Below, one piece after another: positions 1 through 7,869 of a stretch of 16,408 nucleotides of DNA. The position numbers were made by a program, and so were the translations under genes. Source of the stretch: DAOMFM01 sp035429825 (GTDB lineage: Bacteria; Acidobacteriota; Blastocatellia; UBA7656; JADIYM01); assembly GCA_044224215.1 (NCBI GenBank), contig JBGAKX010000101.1, positions 1-16,408 of the forward strand, in the 5' to 3' direction. How positions within the stretch are numbered: the stretch's first letter is position 1; every line of letters starts with the position of its first letter. The notes under the pieces are model-generated. The model searched no databases. It was given only the letters and a program-made list of their open reading frames with translations, and was not told the origin of the DNA.

Positions 1-1522
1 ACACCGACGCGCCGCGCGGCGCCCCCGAGCGGGCCGCGAGCCCGATCGTCAGGATTGTCACGAGCTGCACCGCGCCCGTCGTGACGAACAGCGCCGCGAC
101 GCGAAACGCGCGCGCCGACGACCTCAGCCACCAGTGCACGATGGCAACGGGAGCGAGCAGGATGCTGTACGGGCCGCTCAGCCCCGAGACCACGAGCACC
201 GCGAAGTCAGTAGCAGTGCCGGCTCGCGTGCGCGGCGGCTCGGCGATCACGATCATCAAGGCAACCAGCGACAGATACCACTGGCTGTACGTGAGGATCG
301 TCGCGACGTGCTTTACGCCAGGCATCGCCATGAAGAGTGCCGCGAGGAGGAGTTGCGCCAACACCGACGGGACCGCCGTGCGCATACGCCGCGAGACGAC
401 GAACGCTGGCGGGAGCGCGTTTATGCACGCGCCGGCGACGAGCATGACCACGGGCGCCCACGCGAGCGGGACCGCCTGGGCGAACGCGGCCACCATGCGC
501 GGAAGCAGTTGGAGGTAGCCGTTGCTCTCGGTCCACAGCGGTGCAAACGCACCAAGGTTGTGCGCCTGCGCGTAGAAGAGCCCGTCCTCGGCAAAAAACT
601 GCGGCCGCAGAAAGAGATCGGGTCGCCGCGCGAATTGCGCCACGAGTGACGCGAGAAAGACCAGCACCGGAAGGAGCGCAGACGGCAGTCGGTCAAACGC
701 TCCGTCCGCGCGCACGGACGCGCCGGCCTCCGGATCCACCGCCTTGCGTTCCGCGACTCCGCCTGGCTCGAGCCGCCTCCCGGTCGGATCGAAGATGGGA
801 TTCTCGACGACCCCGAGGACCGAGAGCCGGTACGCGATCGACGTCGCGAGCACGCCCATGCCGTAGACACAGCTCCGGCGAAAGTTGATCGAGGACGACT
901 CGCCATCGTAGCGCGTCGGGCACGAGATCTCGCCGATCCTGAATCCAAGGCGAATCACCTGAGCGATCACCTGGTTGTCGAACACAAAGTCGTCGGAGTT
1001 TTCGAGAAGCGGGAGTCTCTCGAGCACCTCGCGCGAGTATGCCCGGTACCCGGTGTGGTACTCCGAGAGCTTCGCACCGAGCATGACATTCTCGAACACT
1101 GTCAGCGCGCGGTTCGCGAGATATCTCCACAGCGGCATGCCCCCGTCGAGCGCCGAATTCCCGAGGATCCGCGACGCAAGGACAACGTCGTACTCGCCCG
1201 AAGCGACCATCCACGCGATCGGTCCGCAGAGCTTCGGCGAGTACTGGTAATCCGGATGGACCATGACGACGATGTCGGCTCCGCGCTCGAGCGCGGCCGC
1301 GTAACACGTCTTCTGGTTGGCGCCGTACCCCTCATTCCGCTCGTGCAGGACGACCGTCAACCCCAACTCGCGGGCGACCGCCACCGTGTCGTCGTGGCTC
1401 GCGTCGTCGACGACGATCACCTCGTCGACGATGTCGTGCGGCAGGTCGTCATAGGTCCGTCGGAGCGTTCGCCCCGCATTGTACGCCGGCATGACGACGA
1501 CGAGTCTCTTTTCGTTGATCAC
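1..1522 (-). CDS. GT2 glycosyltransferase fused to a polytopic membrane domain (C-terminus cut by window edge)
   Basis: One frame stays open from a GTG at 1522 to the window edge (about 507 codons). Residues 7-240 look like the polyprenyl-phosphate sugar transferase (DPM1-like) branch of GT2. They show VVVMPAYNAGRT near residue 8, VVDDASHDDT near 37, ERNEGYGANQKT at 61-72 and HPDYQYSP near 89, the acidic motif that binds metal and nucleotide sugar. From about residue 281 the chain turns hydrophobic, with several membrane segments. The first is followed by an acidic pair in RPQFFAEDGLFY (E312, D313), which resembles the acid placement in the first outer loop of GT-C enzymes. I infer loading of a lipid-linked sugar plus a linked membrane transfer or flipping step, at the inner membrane. 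The start is uncertain: no good ribosome site precedes GTG 1522, and an in-frame ATG at 1594 lies inside the repeat cluster. Confidence 0.8.
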   Translation of the reverse strand, partial: MINEKRLVVVMPAYNAGRTLRRTYDDLPHDIVDEVIVVDDASHDDTVAVARELGLTVVLHERNEGYGANQKTCYAAALERGADIVVMVHPDYQYSPKLCGPIAWMVASGEYDVVLASRILGNSALDGGMPLWRYLANRALTVFENVMLGAKLSEYHTGYRAYSREVLERLPLLENSDDFVFDNQVIAQVIRLGFRIGEISCPTRYDGESSSINFRRSCVYGMGVLATSIAYRLSVLGVVENPIFDPTGRRLEPGGVAERKAVDPEAGASVRADGAFDRLPSALLPVLVFLASLVAQFARRPDLFLRPQFFAEDGLFYAQAHNLGAFAPLWTESNGYLQLLPRMVAAFAQAVPLAWAPVVMLVAGACINALPPAFVVSRRMRTAVPSVLAQLLLAALFMAMPGVKHVATILTYSQWYLSLVALMIVIAEPPRTRAGTATDFAVLVVSGLSGPYSILLAPVAIVHWWLRSSARAFRVAALFVTTGAVQLVTILTIGLAARSGAPRGASV

Positions 1523-1552
1523 AGAGAGCAGAGAGTAAACCACGCGCAACGT

Positions 1553-1710
1553 TTGACACAGAGCCGGGCGCGGTAGCGCCCGGGCCCCAACCATTGACAC
1601 AGAGCCGGGCGCGGTAGCGCTCGGGCCCCAACCATTGACACAGAGCCGGGTGCGGTAGCGCCCGGACTCCATCGGTATAGACCGGGCCCTACCGGGCCCG
1701 GCTCTGTGTC
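1553..1710. repeat. Cluster of 41-bp GC-rich repeats with an inverted copy
   Basis: Two direct copies at 1553-1593 and 1594-1634 and a third, partly diverged copy from 1635 begin with TTGACACAGAGCCGGG and contain the short palindrome GCGCGGTAGCGC. An inverted copy ending GGCTCTGTGTC closes the cluster at about 1682-1710, so the third copy and the inverted one can pair into a long hairpin (about 1637-1710). The cluster fills most of the gap between the divergent glycosyltransferase and peptidase genes. I do not recognise the family. It could be a REP-like dispersed element or act in transcription. The leading TTGACA has no convincing -10 partner. Confidence 0.85.
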
Positions 1711-1803
1711 AGAACGGCGTGCGCTGGCTTCGACCCATTGCCGTGACCGCAGCCGCTGTGCTTACATTCCCGTCTTCACGCACCCACACCTCGGAGGACA
1801 CAG

Positions 1804-4632
1804 ATGCAGCTTCGATCGCTCGCCGCCCGCGCGGTAGCCCTCGCCCTCTTTCTCTCGGTCGTCCCAACCGTCTCGTTCGCGCGCACCGGCGATCCAAGCC
1901 CGCCGTCGGCTGCTGCCATGGGCTACGACGCCATCTCGGCCGACAGCATGAAGGCACACGAACGCTTCCTCGCCTCCAACGCCATGCAGGGCCGCGAAGC
2001 CGCCTCCCCCCAGCTCGAAATCGCCGGCGACTACATCGCCTCCGTCCTTTCGCTCGCCGGCGTCGCACCCGCCGGCGACGCATCCGGCCCGCCCGACAAG
2101 CGCGACGTCTCGTACTTCCAGAATTTCGAAGTCGCCGAGGTCACGCCCGTCTCCCAGGCACTCAGCCTCGAAACACGCGCCGGCGAAACCGTCACCCGCT
2201 ACTCCTACGAGCCAAAGGTCGACTTCACGGCAAACATCACCTCGTCGATTTCGCGCACCGCGCCGCTCGTGTTCGTCGGCTACGGCTACACTGTCAAGGA
2301 CGCCAACTGGGACGACTACGCCGGCGTCGACGTGAAGGGAAAGATCGCCGTCGCCATCGACGGCGCACCCGGAAAGGGCAGCGACGCGTCGTGGTTCTAC
2401 AAACCCGAGAACCGCCGCCGGTACTTCGGCCGCTTCGCATCAATATATAAGGCGATGGCCGCAGCACAGGCCGGCGCCGTCGCCATCATCATCATCGACT
2501 CGCCGAACGCCGACGCCCCGCTCTCACGCGAACTCGCTGAAAACAAAGCGCCAAAGGACGATCCGTCCGCCAAGAACGTCCACAACCTGCCGCCGCGCCG
2601 CGAAATGGTCCTCGCCAACGAAGAGGCCGGAGCGGCCCTCCACGGCGGATTCAGCGGCGTCTCCACCGTCAAGGTCACCGAGCGCGTCGCCCAGAACATC
2701 TTCGAAGGCACCAACGAGTCGACCGCCTCCCTCCAGAAGAAGATCGACAGCACCATGAAGCCCGCCAGCTTCCCGCTCGTCGACCGCAAGATGACCATCG
2801 ACGTTACCGTCGACTCCCGTATCCTCAGCACCCGCAACGTGTTGGGGATGATCCCCGGATCCGATCCGGCCCTTGCGGGTGAGATAGTCATGATCGGCGC
2901 CCACTACGATCACGAAGGAGCCCGTGGCGGCTACGTCTGGCCCGGCGCCGACGACAACGCGTCCGGGACTTCCGGCGTTCTCGAGATCGCGCGCGCGTTC
3001 GCCAAGAATCCCGCCAAACCCAAGCGAACAGTGGTCTTTGCGTTCTGGTCGTCCGAGGAAAAAGGCCTGCTTGGCTCGAAACACTACGTGGACCACCCGC
3101 TCTTCCCGCTCGACAAGACCGTCACCTACATCAATCTCGACATGATCGGCCGCGACGGAGACCCGTCCGCCGGCGGCGACCCGCACGCAGCGGTCGGCGG
3201 CCCAGTCGCGCCAAAAAAGGTCGATCCGAACGCGCCAAAGATCGATCCCGCCCTTTGGATGAGCGTCGAAGGCTCGCTCGGCTACAACGGGCTCGAGACC
3301 ATCACGTACTCCGCCGCGAAACAGGCCGGACTCGTCACGACCTACAAACAGTCCGACATCCGGTTTGCGGCAAGCGACCACCTGTACTTCGCGCGAAAGA
3401 ACGTCCCGATCATCTCCTATTTTGACGGCGGCAACGACGACTACCACCAACCCACCGACACGCCCGAAAAGCTCAACTACTCCAAGATGGAGAAGGTCGC
3501 GCGCACCTGCTACCTCACGCTGTGGGACCTTGCGAACGCGCCGGCGCGGCCCGTCAAGACCGAGCCCGAGAAGAAGCCCGATACGCCCTCGCCATCCAAG
3601 GGGTTCGACACTGAAATTTCTGAATCTGCGTTATCTGCGTCATCTGCGGCCCAGTCTTCGTCCCTCGCGCTCCCCAACGAGAAACACCTCCGCAACATCC
3701 GCCAGCTCACCAACGGCGGCGAGAACGCCGAAGCCTACTTCTCGTTCGACAACAAGTGGCTTTCCTTCCAGTCGACACACGGCGACCTCGGCTGCGACCA
3801 GATCTTCATCATGAAGCGCGACGGCACGGGCCTGAAGATGGTCAGCACCGGCAAGGGCCGTACAACGTGCTCGTATTTCCTGCCTGGCGGCAAACAGGTC
3901 CTGTACGCATCGACCCACCTCGGCAGCCCCGACTGCCCGCCAAAGCCTGATTTCTCAAAGGGTTACACGTGGGCGCTGTACAAGGATTACGACATCTTTG
4001 TCACGGACCTGAAGACTGGCAAGCTCACGCGGCTCACCTCGACTCCGGGTTACGACGCCGAGGCGACCATCTCGCCCGACGGAAAACGCGTCGTCTTCAC
4101 CTCCGTCCGCGACGGAGACCTCGAGCTCTACTCGATGAAGCTCGACGGAACGGACGTCAAACGCCTGACGAACGAGCCCGGCTACGACGGCGGCGCGTTC
4201 TACTCGCCCGACAGCAAGATGATCGTCTACCGTGCCAACCACCCCGACACGCCCGAAGCGCTCGCCAAGTACAAGACGCTGCTCGCCGACGGGCTGATCG
4301 AGCCACGAGCCCTCGAGATCTGGGTGATGAACGCCGACGGCACCGGCAAGCGCCAGGTGACGAGCAACGGCAAGGCCAACTTCGCACCGTTCTTCCATCC
4401 GGACGGCAAGCGGATCATCTTTGCGTCGAACATGGACGATCCCAAGGGCCGCAACTTCGACCTCTACATGATCAACATCGACGGCACTGGCCTCGAGCGC
4501 ATCACGTTCAACGACACGTTCGACGGCTTCCCGATGTTTACATCCGACGGCAAGTACCTCGTCTTCGCCTCCAACCGCCACGACGCCAAGCCCGGGGAGA
4601 CCAACGTGTTCCTGGCGGAATGGGTGAAGTAA
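1804..4632 (+). CDS. Secreted M28 zinc metallopeptidase fused to TolB-like beta-propeller
   Basis: 942 residues. GGAGG at 1793-1797, six bases before the ATG, supports the start. A signal peptide covers about residues 1-26 (cleavage after VSFA). A PA-like insert lies around 135-300 (VFVGYGY, GKIAVAIDG). The M28 peptidase domain follows at about 335-575 with all expected residues: H367 in GAHYDH, D384 in GADDNASG, the E418/E419 pair in SSEEKGLLG, D446 in NLDMIG and H548 in DDYHQPTD. This predicts a two-zinc exported aminopeptidase or carboxypeptidase. After a Pro/Ser-rich linker (about 580-625), residues 630-942 form a TolB/PD40-type propeller with repeated SPDGKR- and DGTGLK-like blades. The substrate is not evident. 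The propeller may bind cell-wall or peptide partners (inference). A dispersed DNA repeat is translated in the linker. A weak promoter (TTGCCG at 1738, TACATT at 1763) may drive it. Confidence 0.93.
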   Translation: MQLRSLAARAVALALFLSVVPTVSFARTGDPSPPSAAAMGYDAISADSMKAHERFLASNAMQGREAASPQLEIAGDYIASVLSLAGVAPAGDASGPPDKRDVSYFQNFEVAEVTPVSQALSLETRAGETVTRYSYEPKVDFTANITSSISRTAPLVFVGYGYTVKDANWDDYAGVDVKGKIAVAIDGAPGKGSDASWFYKPENRRRYFGRFASIYKAMAAAQAGAVAIIIIDSPNADAPLSRELAENKAPKDDPSAKNVHNLPPRREMVLANEEAGAALHGGFSGVSTVKVTERVAQNIFEGTNESTASLQKKIDSTMKPASFPLVDRKMTIDVTVDSRILSTRNVLGMIPGSDPALAGEIVMIGAHYDHEGARGGYVWPGADDNASGTSGVLEIARAFAKNPAKPKRTVVFAFWSSEEKGLLGSKHYVDHPLFPLDKTVTYINLDMIGRDGDPSAGGDPHAAVGGPVAPKKVDPNAPKIDPALWMSVEGSLGYNGLETITYSAAKQAGLVTTYKQSDIRFAASDHLYFARKNVPIISYFDGGNDDYHQPTDTPEKLNYSKMEKVARTCYLTLWDLANAPARPVKTEPEKKPDTPSPSKGFDTEISESALSASSAAQSSSLALPNEKHLRNIRQLTNGGENAEAYFSFDNKWLSFQSTHGDLGCDQIFIMKRDGTGLKMVSTGKGRTTCSYFLPGGKQVLYASTHLGSPDCPPKPDFSKGYTWALYKDYDIFVTDLKTGKLTRLTSTPGYDAEATISPDGKRVVFTSVRDGDLELYSMKLDGTDVKRLTNEPGYDGGAFYSPDSKMIVYRANHPDTPEALAKYKTLLADGLIEPRALEIWVMNADGTGKRQVTSNGKANFAPFFHPDGKRIIFASNMDDPKGRNFDLYMINIDGTGLERITFNDTFDGFPMFTSDGKYLVFASNRHDAKPGETNVFLAEWVK
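3623..3650 (+). repeat. CTGCGG-family dispersed repeat (half unit) inside the peptidase coding region
   Basis: Three successive ATCTGCG units end in ATCTGCGGC. The same motif forms the arms of the intergenic palindromes at 4634-4669, 4793-4821, 5978-6013 and 7853-7926. Similarity to the 4634-4669 copy continues past the arm: CTGCGGC followed by CCAGTCTT here, and by CAGTCTT there. The repeat is read in frame as about residues 607-616 (ESALSASSAA), exactly in the linker between the peptidase and propeller domains. Confidence 0.7.
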
Positions 4633-4633
4633 T

Positions 4634-4669
4634 GCCGCAGATTAGCGCGGATTTGCGCAAATCTGCGGC
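4634..4669. terminator. Palindromic CCGCAGAT repeat, likely hairpin after the peptidase gene
   Basis: GCCGCAGATT (4634-4643) pairs with AATCTGCGGC (4660-4669), a 10-bp stem with a 16-base loop that has its own GCGC/GCGC pairing. It starts one base after the stop codon at 4632 and ends just before the tRNA promoter. No U-run follows, so it may slow or block read-through or protect the 3' end rather than be a classic intrinsic terminator. It is a copy of the dispersed family. Confidence 0.6.
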
Positions 4670-4674
4670 CAGTC

Positions 4675-4704
4675 TTGACACTCTTGGAAGGGCCCGTCTA
4701 TAGT
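4675..4704 (+). promoter_or_regulatory. Sigma-70-type promoter of tRNA-Asn
   Basis: TTGACA (4675-4680), 18 bases, then TATAGT (4699-4704), ending 12 bases before the tRNA. The -35 is perfect and the -10 matches five of six positions. Confidence 0.75.
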
Positions 4705-4716
4705 TTCCCGGCTCAT

Positions 4717-4788
<72 letters not shown>

Positions 4789-4792
4789 CTTC

Positions 4793-4821
4793 AGGCCGCA
4801 GATCCGCGTGATCTGCGGCCT
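4793..4821 (+). terminator. Hairpin terminator after tRNA-Asn (CCGCAGAT family copy)
   Basis: AGGCCGCAGATC (4793-4804) pairs perfectly with GATCTGCGGCCT (4810-4821) around the 5-base loop CGCGT. It lies four bases after the tRNA. Only a weak T-rich run (TCGTCGTTT) follows. It is a compact copy of the dispersed palindrome, apparently serving as the tRNA terminator. Confidence 0.7.
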
Positions 4822-4835
4822 TCGTCGTTTCCCGC

Positions 4836-4852
4836 GCCATGTATTACATGGC
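4836..4852. promoter_or_regulatory. 17-bp palindrome, candidate operator
   Basis: GCCATGT-ATT-ACATGGC is a perfect inverted repeat with a 3-base centre, upstream of the Asp-repeat protein gene. Its size suits a dimeric regulator site or a small hairpin. No regulator is known and no clear promoter could be placed around it. Confidence 0.35.
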
Positions 4853-4889
4853 ACGGACATTGCTCTATTGGTTCGACAACCGCATCGAC

Positions 4890-4933
4890 GGCACAAAGTG
4901 CCTTCTTGAGCCGTGCGGCTTCCGTTCAGAAGG
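4890..4933 (+). promoter_or_regulatory. Structured 5' leader that may hide the ribosome site
   Basis: A short hairpin GGCAC-AAA-GTGCC (4890-4902) overlaps an alternative pairing of CCTTCT (4901-4906) with AGAAGG (4928-4933), the latter at the edge of the GGGGG ribosome site of the gene at 4945. The two pairings share bases 4901-4902, so they compete. This suggests translational control, but no known riboswitch consensus is recognised. Confidence 0.3.
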
Positions 4934-4944
4934 GGGAATCGGTG

Positions 4945-5970
4945 ATGGAGAAGTTTATTGAAATGCGCACGACTGCATTGAAGCCGCTCATTAAAGCAGC
5001 GTCGGTCTCGAGCTATTTGCTTGTGATTGGAATGCTCGTCCTTTGGAGCTTTGTCACGACGGACTCGACACGACAGGCGTATGCGCAGCAATCCGGCCGC
5101 GCGAATCCCGTCAAACAACTCAACAAGACCGCCAAGAACCTGACCGAGGCGACAAAGAAGCTCGTCAAGAAGGGCAGCGAAGAGCTCGCGGTTCACGTCA
5201 TATCCGTGCAGAGCCAGGTCTCCGAGACCGAGCTCCTTGCGCGTCCCGAATCCATCGACCAGATTGCTGGCGCCGCGATCGTGGCGCGAGTCACGAGCCT
5301 TTCGCTCGATGGTGTGCTTCAACAGGTCGCGTCAGGTGCCAAGCTCGGGACGATCGTCGTGGACGACGGCGTCGTGCCGTCGGTCGCGCAGACGCTGCTC
5401 TCGCGCGCTGTCATCGCGGTCAACCAGAACACGAGCGCCGCAAAGCGCGGCCTCAAGGATTCGGACTCGGACGGCATCCCGAACGCGATGGATGACGATG
5501 CCGACAACGACGGCGTCGCAAACGGATCCGACGACGACGTCGACGGCGACGGGATTGCGAACGCCGATGACGACGACGTCGACGGCGACGACATGGACAA
5601 CTCCGGCGATGACGACATCGACGGTGACCACGACGCGAACGGCGATGACGACGACGTCGACGGCGACGGCCTGAGCAACAGCGACGACAACGACGATGAC
5701 GGCGACGGCATCGACGATAGCTCGGACGACGACCACGACGGCGACGGCGTTGACGACTCGCACGAAGACGAAGGCAACGGGAACGGCAACACCAACGGCA
5801 ACGACAACAACAACGGAAACGGCAACGGGAATACGAACGGAAATTCCAATGGAAATTCCAACGGAAACTCCAACGGGAATTCCAATGGCAATTCCAACGG
5901 GAATTCCAACGGGAACAGCAACGGCAATTCGAACGGCAACGACAACGGCAACGGAAACCGGGGCCGCTAA
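4945..5970 (+). CDS. Exported protein with thrombospondin-3-like Asp repeats and Asn/Gly repeat tail
   Basis: 341 residues from ATG 4945, chosen because GGGGG lies at 4932-4936, eight bases upstream. A TTG at 4906 would add 13 residues with no ribosome site. The N-terminus has a long basic region, a hydrophobic segment (about 21-37) and a signal-peptidase-like AYAQQ near 45-49. Residues 50-165 are an unrecognised region with no cysteines. From about 170 to 275 runs a series of DxDxDG units (DSDSDGIPN, DADNDGVAN, DVDGDGIAN), typical of calcium-binding thrombospondin type 3 repeats. The last about 60 residues are almost only Asn, Gly and Ser, encoded by 12-bp tandem repeats, ending in NRGR. I infer a cell-surface or matrix protein, stiffened by calcium and with a flexible tail. 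No LPXTG, PEP-CTERM or dockerin sorting signal is seen. Confidence 0.85.
   Translation: MEKFIEMRTTALKPLIKAASVSSYLLVIGMLVLWSFVTTDSTRQAYAQQSGRANPVKQLNKTAKNLTEATKKLVKKGSEELAVHVISVQSQVSETELLARPESIDQIAGAAIVARVTSLSLDGVLQQVASGAKLGTIVVDDGVVPSVAQTLLSRAVIAVNQNTSAAKRGLKDSDSDGIPNAMDDDADNDGVANGSDDDVDGDGIANADDDDVDGDDMDNSGDDDIDGDHDANGDDDDVDGDGLSNSDDNDDDGDGIDDSSDDDHDGDGVDDSHEDEGNGNGNTNGNDNNNGNGNGNTNGNSNGNSNGNSNGNSNGNSNGNSNGNSNGNSNGNDNGNGNRGR
5839..5946 (+). repeat. Nine-unit 12-bp tandem repeat encoding Gly-Asn-Ser-Asn
   Basis: Nine consecutive 12-bp units, consensus GGNAATTCCAAC, lie in frame within the tail of the Asp-repeat protein. Eight encode GNSN and the last encodes GNDN. Differences between units are mostly at third codon positions, so the peptide is held constant while the DNA has drifted. 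Length variation between strains is likely. Confidence 0.9.
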
Positions 5971-5977
5971 GAAACCA

Positions 5978-6013
5978 GCCGCAGATTTGCGCGAATTTGC
6001 GTAAATCTGCGGC
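5978..6013. terminator. Palindromic repeat between convergent genes, likely bidirectional terminator
   Basis: GCCGCAGATTT (5978-5988) pairs with AAATCTGCGGC (6003-6013), and the inner GCGCGAATTTGCGT can pair further. It sits between the stop of the Asp-repeat gene (5970) and the stop of typA (6021, minus), where a shared terminator is expected. It is the fullest copy of the CCGCAGAT family in the window. Confidence 0.65.
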
Positions 6014-6020
6014 TAATTTC

Positions 6021-7841
6021 CTACTGCTTCCACTTCGGCCGCATATTCGACGCCAGCACCCGCTTCCGCATACGGATCGACTTGGGCGTCACCTCCACCA
6101 GCTCGTCCTCGCGGATAAACTCCAGCGCCTGCTCCAGCGACAACTCCCGGTACGGCACCAACCGCATCGCATCGTCCGCCGACGACGCCCGCATGTTCGT
6201 CAGTTTCTTCTCGCGGATCACGTTCACATCCAGGTCCGCGTCGCGCGAGTTCTCGCCAACCACCATCCCCTCGTACACCTGCGTCCCCGGCTTCACGAAC
6301 AGGTCGCCGCGCTCCTGCAGGTTGAACAGCGCGTACGTCGTCGCCGGACCTAGCCGGTCCGCCACCAGCGCGCCCGTCATCCGCGAAGGAATCGGCCCCT
6401 GCCACTCGATCCATCCCGCGAACAGCGTGTTCAACAGCCCCGTCCCCTTGGTATTCGTCAGGAACTCCGACCGGAACCCGATCAATCCGCGCGACGGGAT
6501 CTCGAACTCGAGCCGCGCGCGCCCGCGCCCGTGGTTCACCATCTTTGTCAGCTTGCCCTTTCGCCGTCCGAGCGACTCGGTCACGACGCCGATGAACGTC
6601 TCGGGCACGTCGACGATCGCCGTCTCGAGCGGCTCTTCCGTCTGACCCTCGACCTCGCGCGTGATCACCTCGGGCTTTGACACCTGCAGCTCGTAGCCTT
6701 CGCGCCGCATCATCTCGATCAGGATCGCGAGCTGAAGCTCACCGCGTCCCGACACCTTGAACGTGTCGGGCGACTCGGTCTGCTCCACGCGGATCGCAAC
6801 ATTCGCCAGCAGCTCGCGGTCCAGCCGCTCGCGGATCTTCCGCGACGTCACGTGCTGCCCGTCCTTGCCGGCAAATGGCGACGTGTTCACGCCGAACATC
6901 ATTGCGATCGTCGGCTCGTCGATCCTGAGCGGCGGCAGCGCCACCGGGTTCTCGGCCGACGCGATCGTGTCGCCGATCTCCACGTCGCCGAACCCCGCAA
7001 GCGCCACGATCTCGCCCGCCTCGACCTTTGTCGCCGACACGCGCTCGAGACCTTCGTAGACGTAGATCTGCGTCACGCGCCCCTTCACGATCGTGTCGTC
7101 GCGCTTGCACCACGCGACGTCGGTCGGTCCGTCGATCGTCCCGGCGACCATGCGCCCGACCGCGATGCGGCCGACGTACTCGTTGTAGTCGATGTTCGAG
7201 ATCTGCACCTGCAGCGGCGCGTCCGCATCGACCATCGGCGGAGGCGTCGTCTTGATGATCTGGTCAAAGAGCGGGCGCAGGTCCGTCCCCGGCACAGCAA
7301 GGTCCGTCGTCGCAGTCCCCGCACGCGCGTTCGTGTAGAGCGTTGGGAACTCGATCTGCTGATCGGTCGCGTCGAGATCGATGAAGAGGTCGAACGTCTC
7401 GCTCACGACTTCGTCGCACCGCGCGTCCTGGCGGTCGATCTTGTTGATCACCAGGATCACGGGCAGGTTCAGCCCGAGCGCCTTGGACAGCACATAGCGC
7501 GTCTGCGGCAGCGGTCCCTCGGACGAATCCACCAGCAGCATCACGCCGTCGACCATCGACAGCACGCGTTCCACCTCGCCGCCAAAATCGGCGTGGCCCG
7601 GCGTGTCGACGATGTTGATCTTGTACTCGCCGTACCGGACGGACGTGTTCTTGGCCATGATGGTGATCCCGCGCTCGCGCTCGAGGTCCATCGAATCCAT
7701 CACACGCTCGGCCACCGTTTCGTTCGCGCGAAAAAGCCCCGACTGATGAAGCATCGCGTCGACCAGCGTCGTCTTGCCGTGGTCGACGTGCGCAATAATT
7801 GCAATATTCCGTATATCGTTTCTGAGTCTTCTATTAGCCAT
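6021..7841 (-). CDS. typA: Ribosome-associated translational GTPase TypA/BipA
   Basis: 606 residues, nearly the family length. The GTPase domain has AHVDHGKTT (17-25), switch I ending RGIT (57-60), DTPGH (79-83) and NKID (133-136). Elongation-factor-like domains II, III and V follow, then the TypA-specific C-terminal domain, whose SRGLIGFRSEFLT motif separates it from EF-G and LepA. TypA binds the 70S ribosome, helps 50S assembly and supports growth in cold or stress. The protein is cytoplasmic. It lies downstream of glnA on the same strand, but a strong hairpin separates them, so it is probably transcribed on its own or by read-through. A weak AGG about nine bases before the ATG may serve as ribosome site. 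Confidence 0.97.
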   Translation of the reverse strand: MANRRLRNDIRNIAIIAHVDHGKTTLVDAMLHQSGLFRANETVAERVMDSMDLERERGITIMAKNTSVRYGEYKINIVDTPGHADFGGEVERVLSMVDGVMLLVDSSEGPLPQTRYVLSKALGLNLPVILVINKIDRQDARCDEVVSETFDLFIDLDATDQQIEFPTLYTNARAGTATTDLAVPGTDLRPLFDQIIKTTPPPMVDADAPLQVQISNIDYNEYVGRIAVGRMVAGTIDGPTDVAWCKRDDTIVKGRVTQIYVYEGLERVSATKVEAGEIVALAGFGDVEIGDTIASAENPVALPPLRIDEPTIAMMFGVNTSPFAGKDGQHVTSRKIRERLDRELLANVAIRVEQTESPDTFKVSGRGELQLAILIEMMRREGYELQVSKPEVITREVEGQTEEPLETAIVDVPETFIGVVTESLGRRKGKLTKMVNHGRGRARLEFEIPSRGLIGFRSEFLTNTKGTGLLNTLFAGWIEWQGPIPSRMTGALVADRLGPATTYALFNLQERGDLFVKPGTQVYEGMVVGENSRDADLDVNVIREKKLTNMRASSADDAMRLVPYRELSLEQALEFIREDELVEVTPKSIRMRKRVLASNMRPKWKQ

Positions 7842-7869
7842 TTGTAAAACCTGCCGCAGATTTGCGCAA

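Noticed and set aside
1553..1710. CRISPR array, or serial promoters because each 41-bp unit starts TTGACA
   Set aside because: There are no unique spacers and no -10 element at 16-19 bases from any TTGACA.
2524..3450. A 308-codon minus-strand frame within the peptidase gene, with similar long frames opposite typA (6852-7847), glnA (8065-9099) and cdaA (10929-11945)
   Set aside because: All lie wholly or almost wholly opposite conserved genes, have no recognisable domain and no ribosome site worth noting.
4885..4910. Sigma-54 promoter at GGCACAAAGTGC
   Set aside because: The GG to GC spacing is 8 bases where 10 are needed. It is better explained as a small hairpin.
5839..5946. CRISPR-like array
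   Set aside because: The units are 12 bp, contiguous and without spacers, and are in frame in a protein.
5319..5951. A 210-codon minus-strand frame rich in Ser, Pro, Phe and Leu opposite the Asp/Asn repeats
   Set aside because: Its repetitive sequence is the direct complement of the DxDxDG and GNSN codons. The plus strand has the signal sequence and ribosome site.
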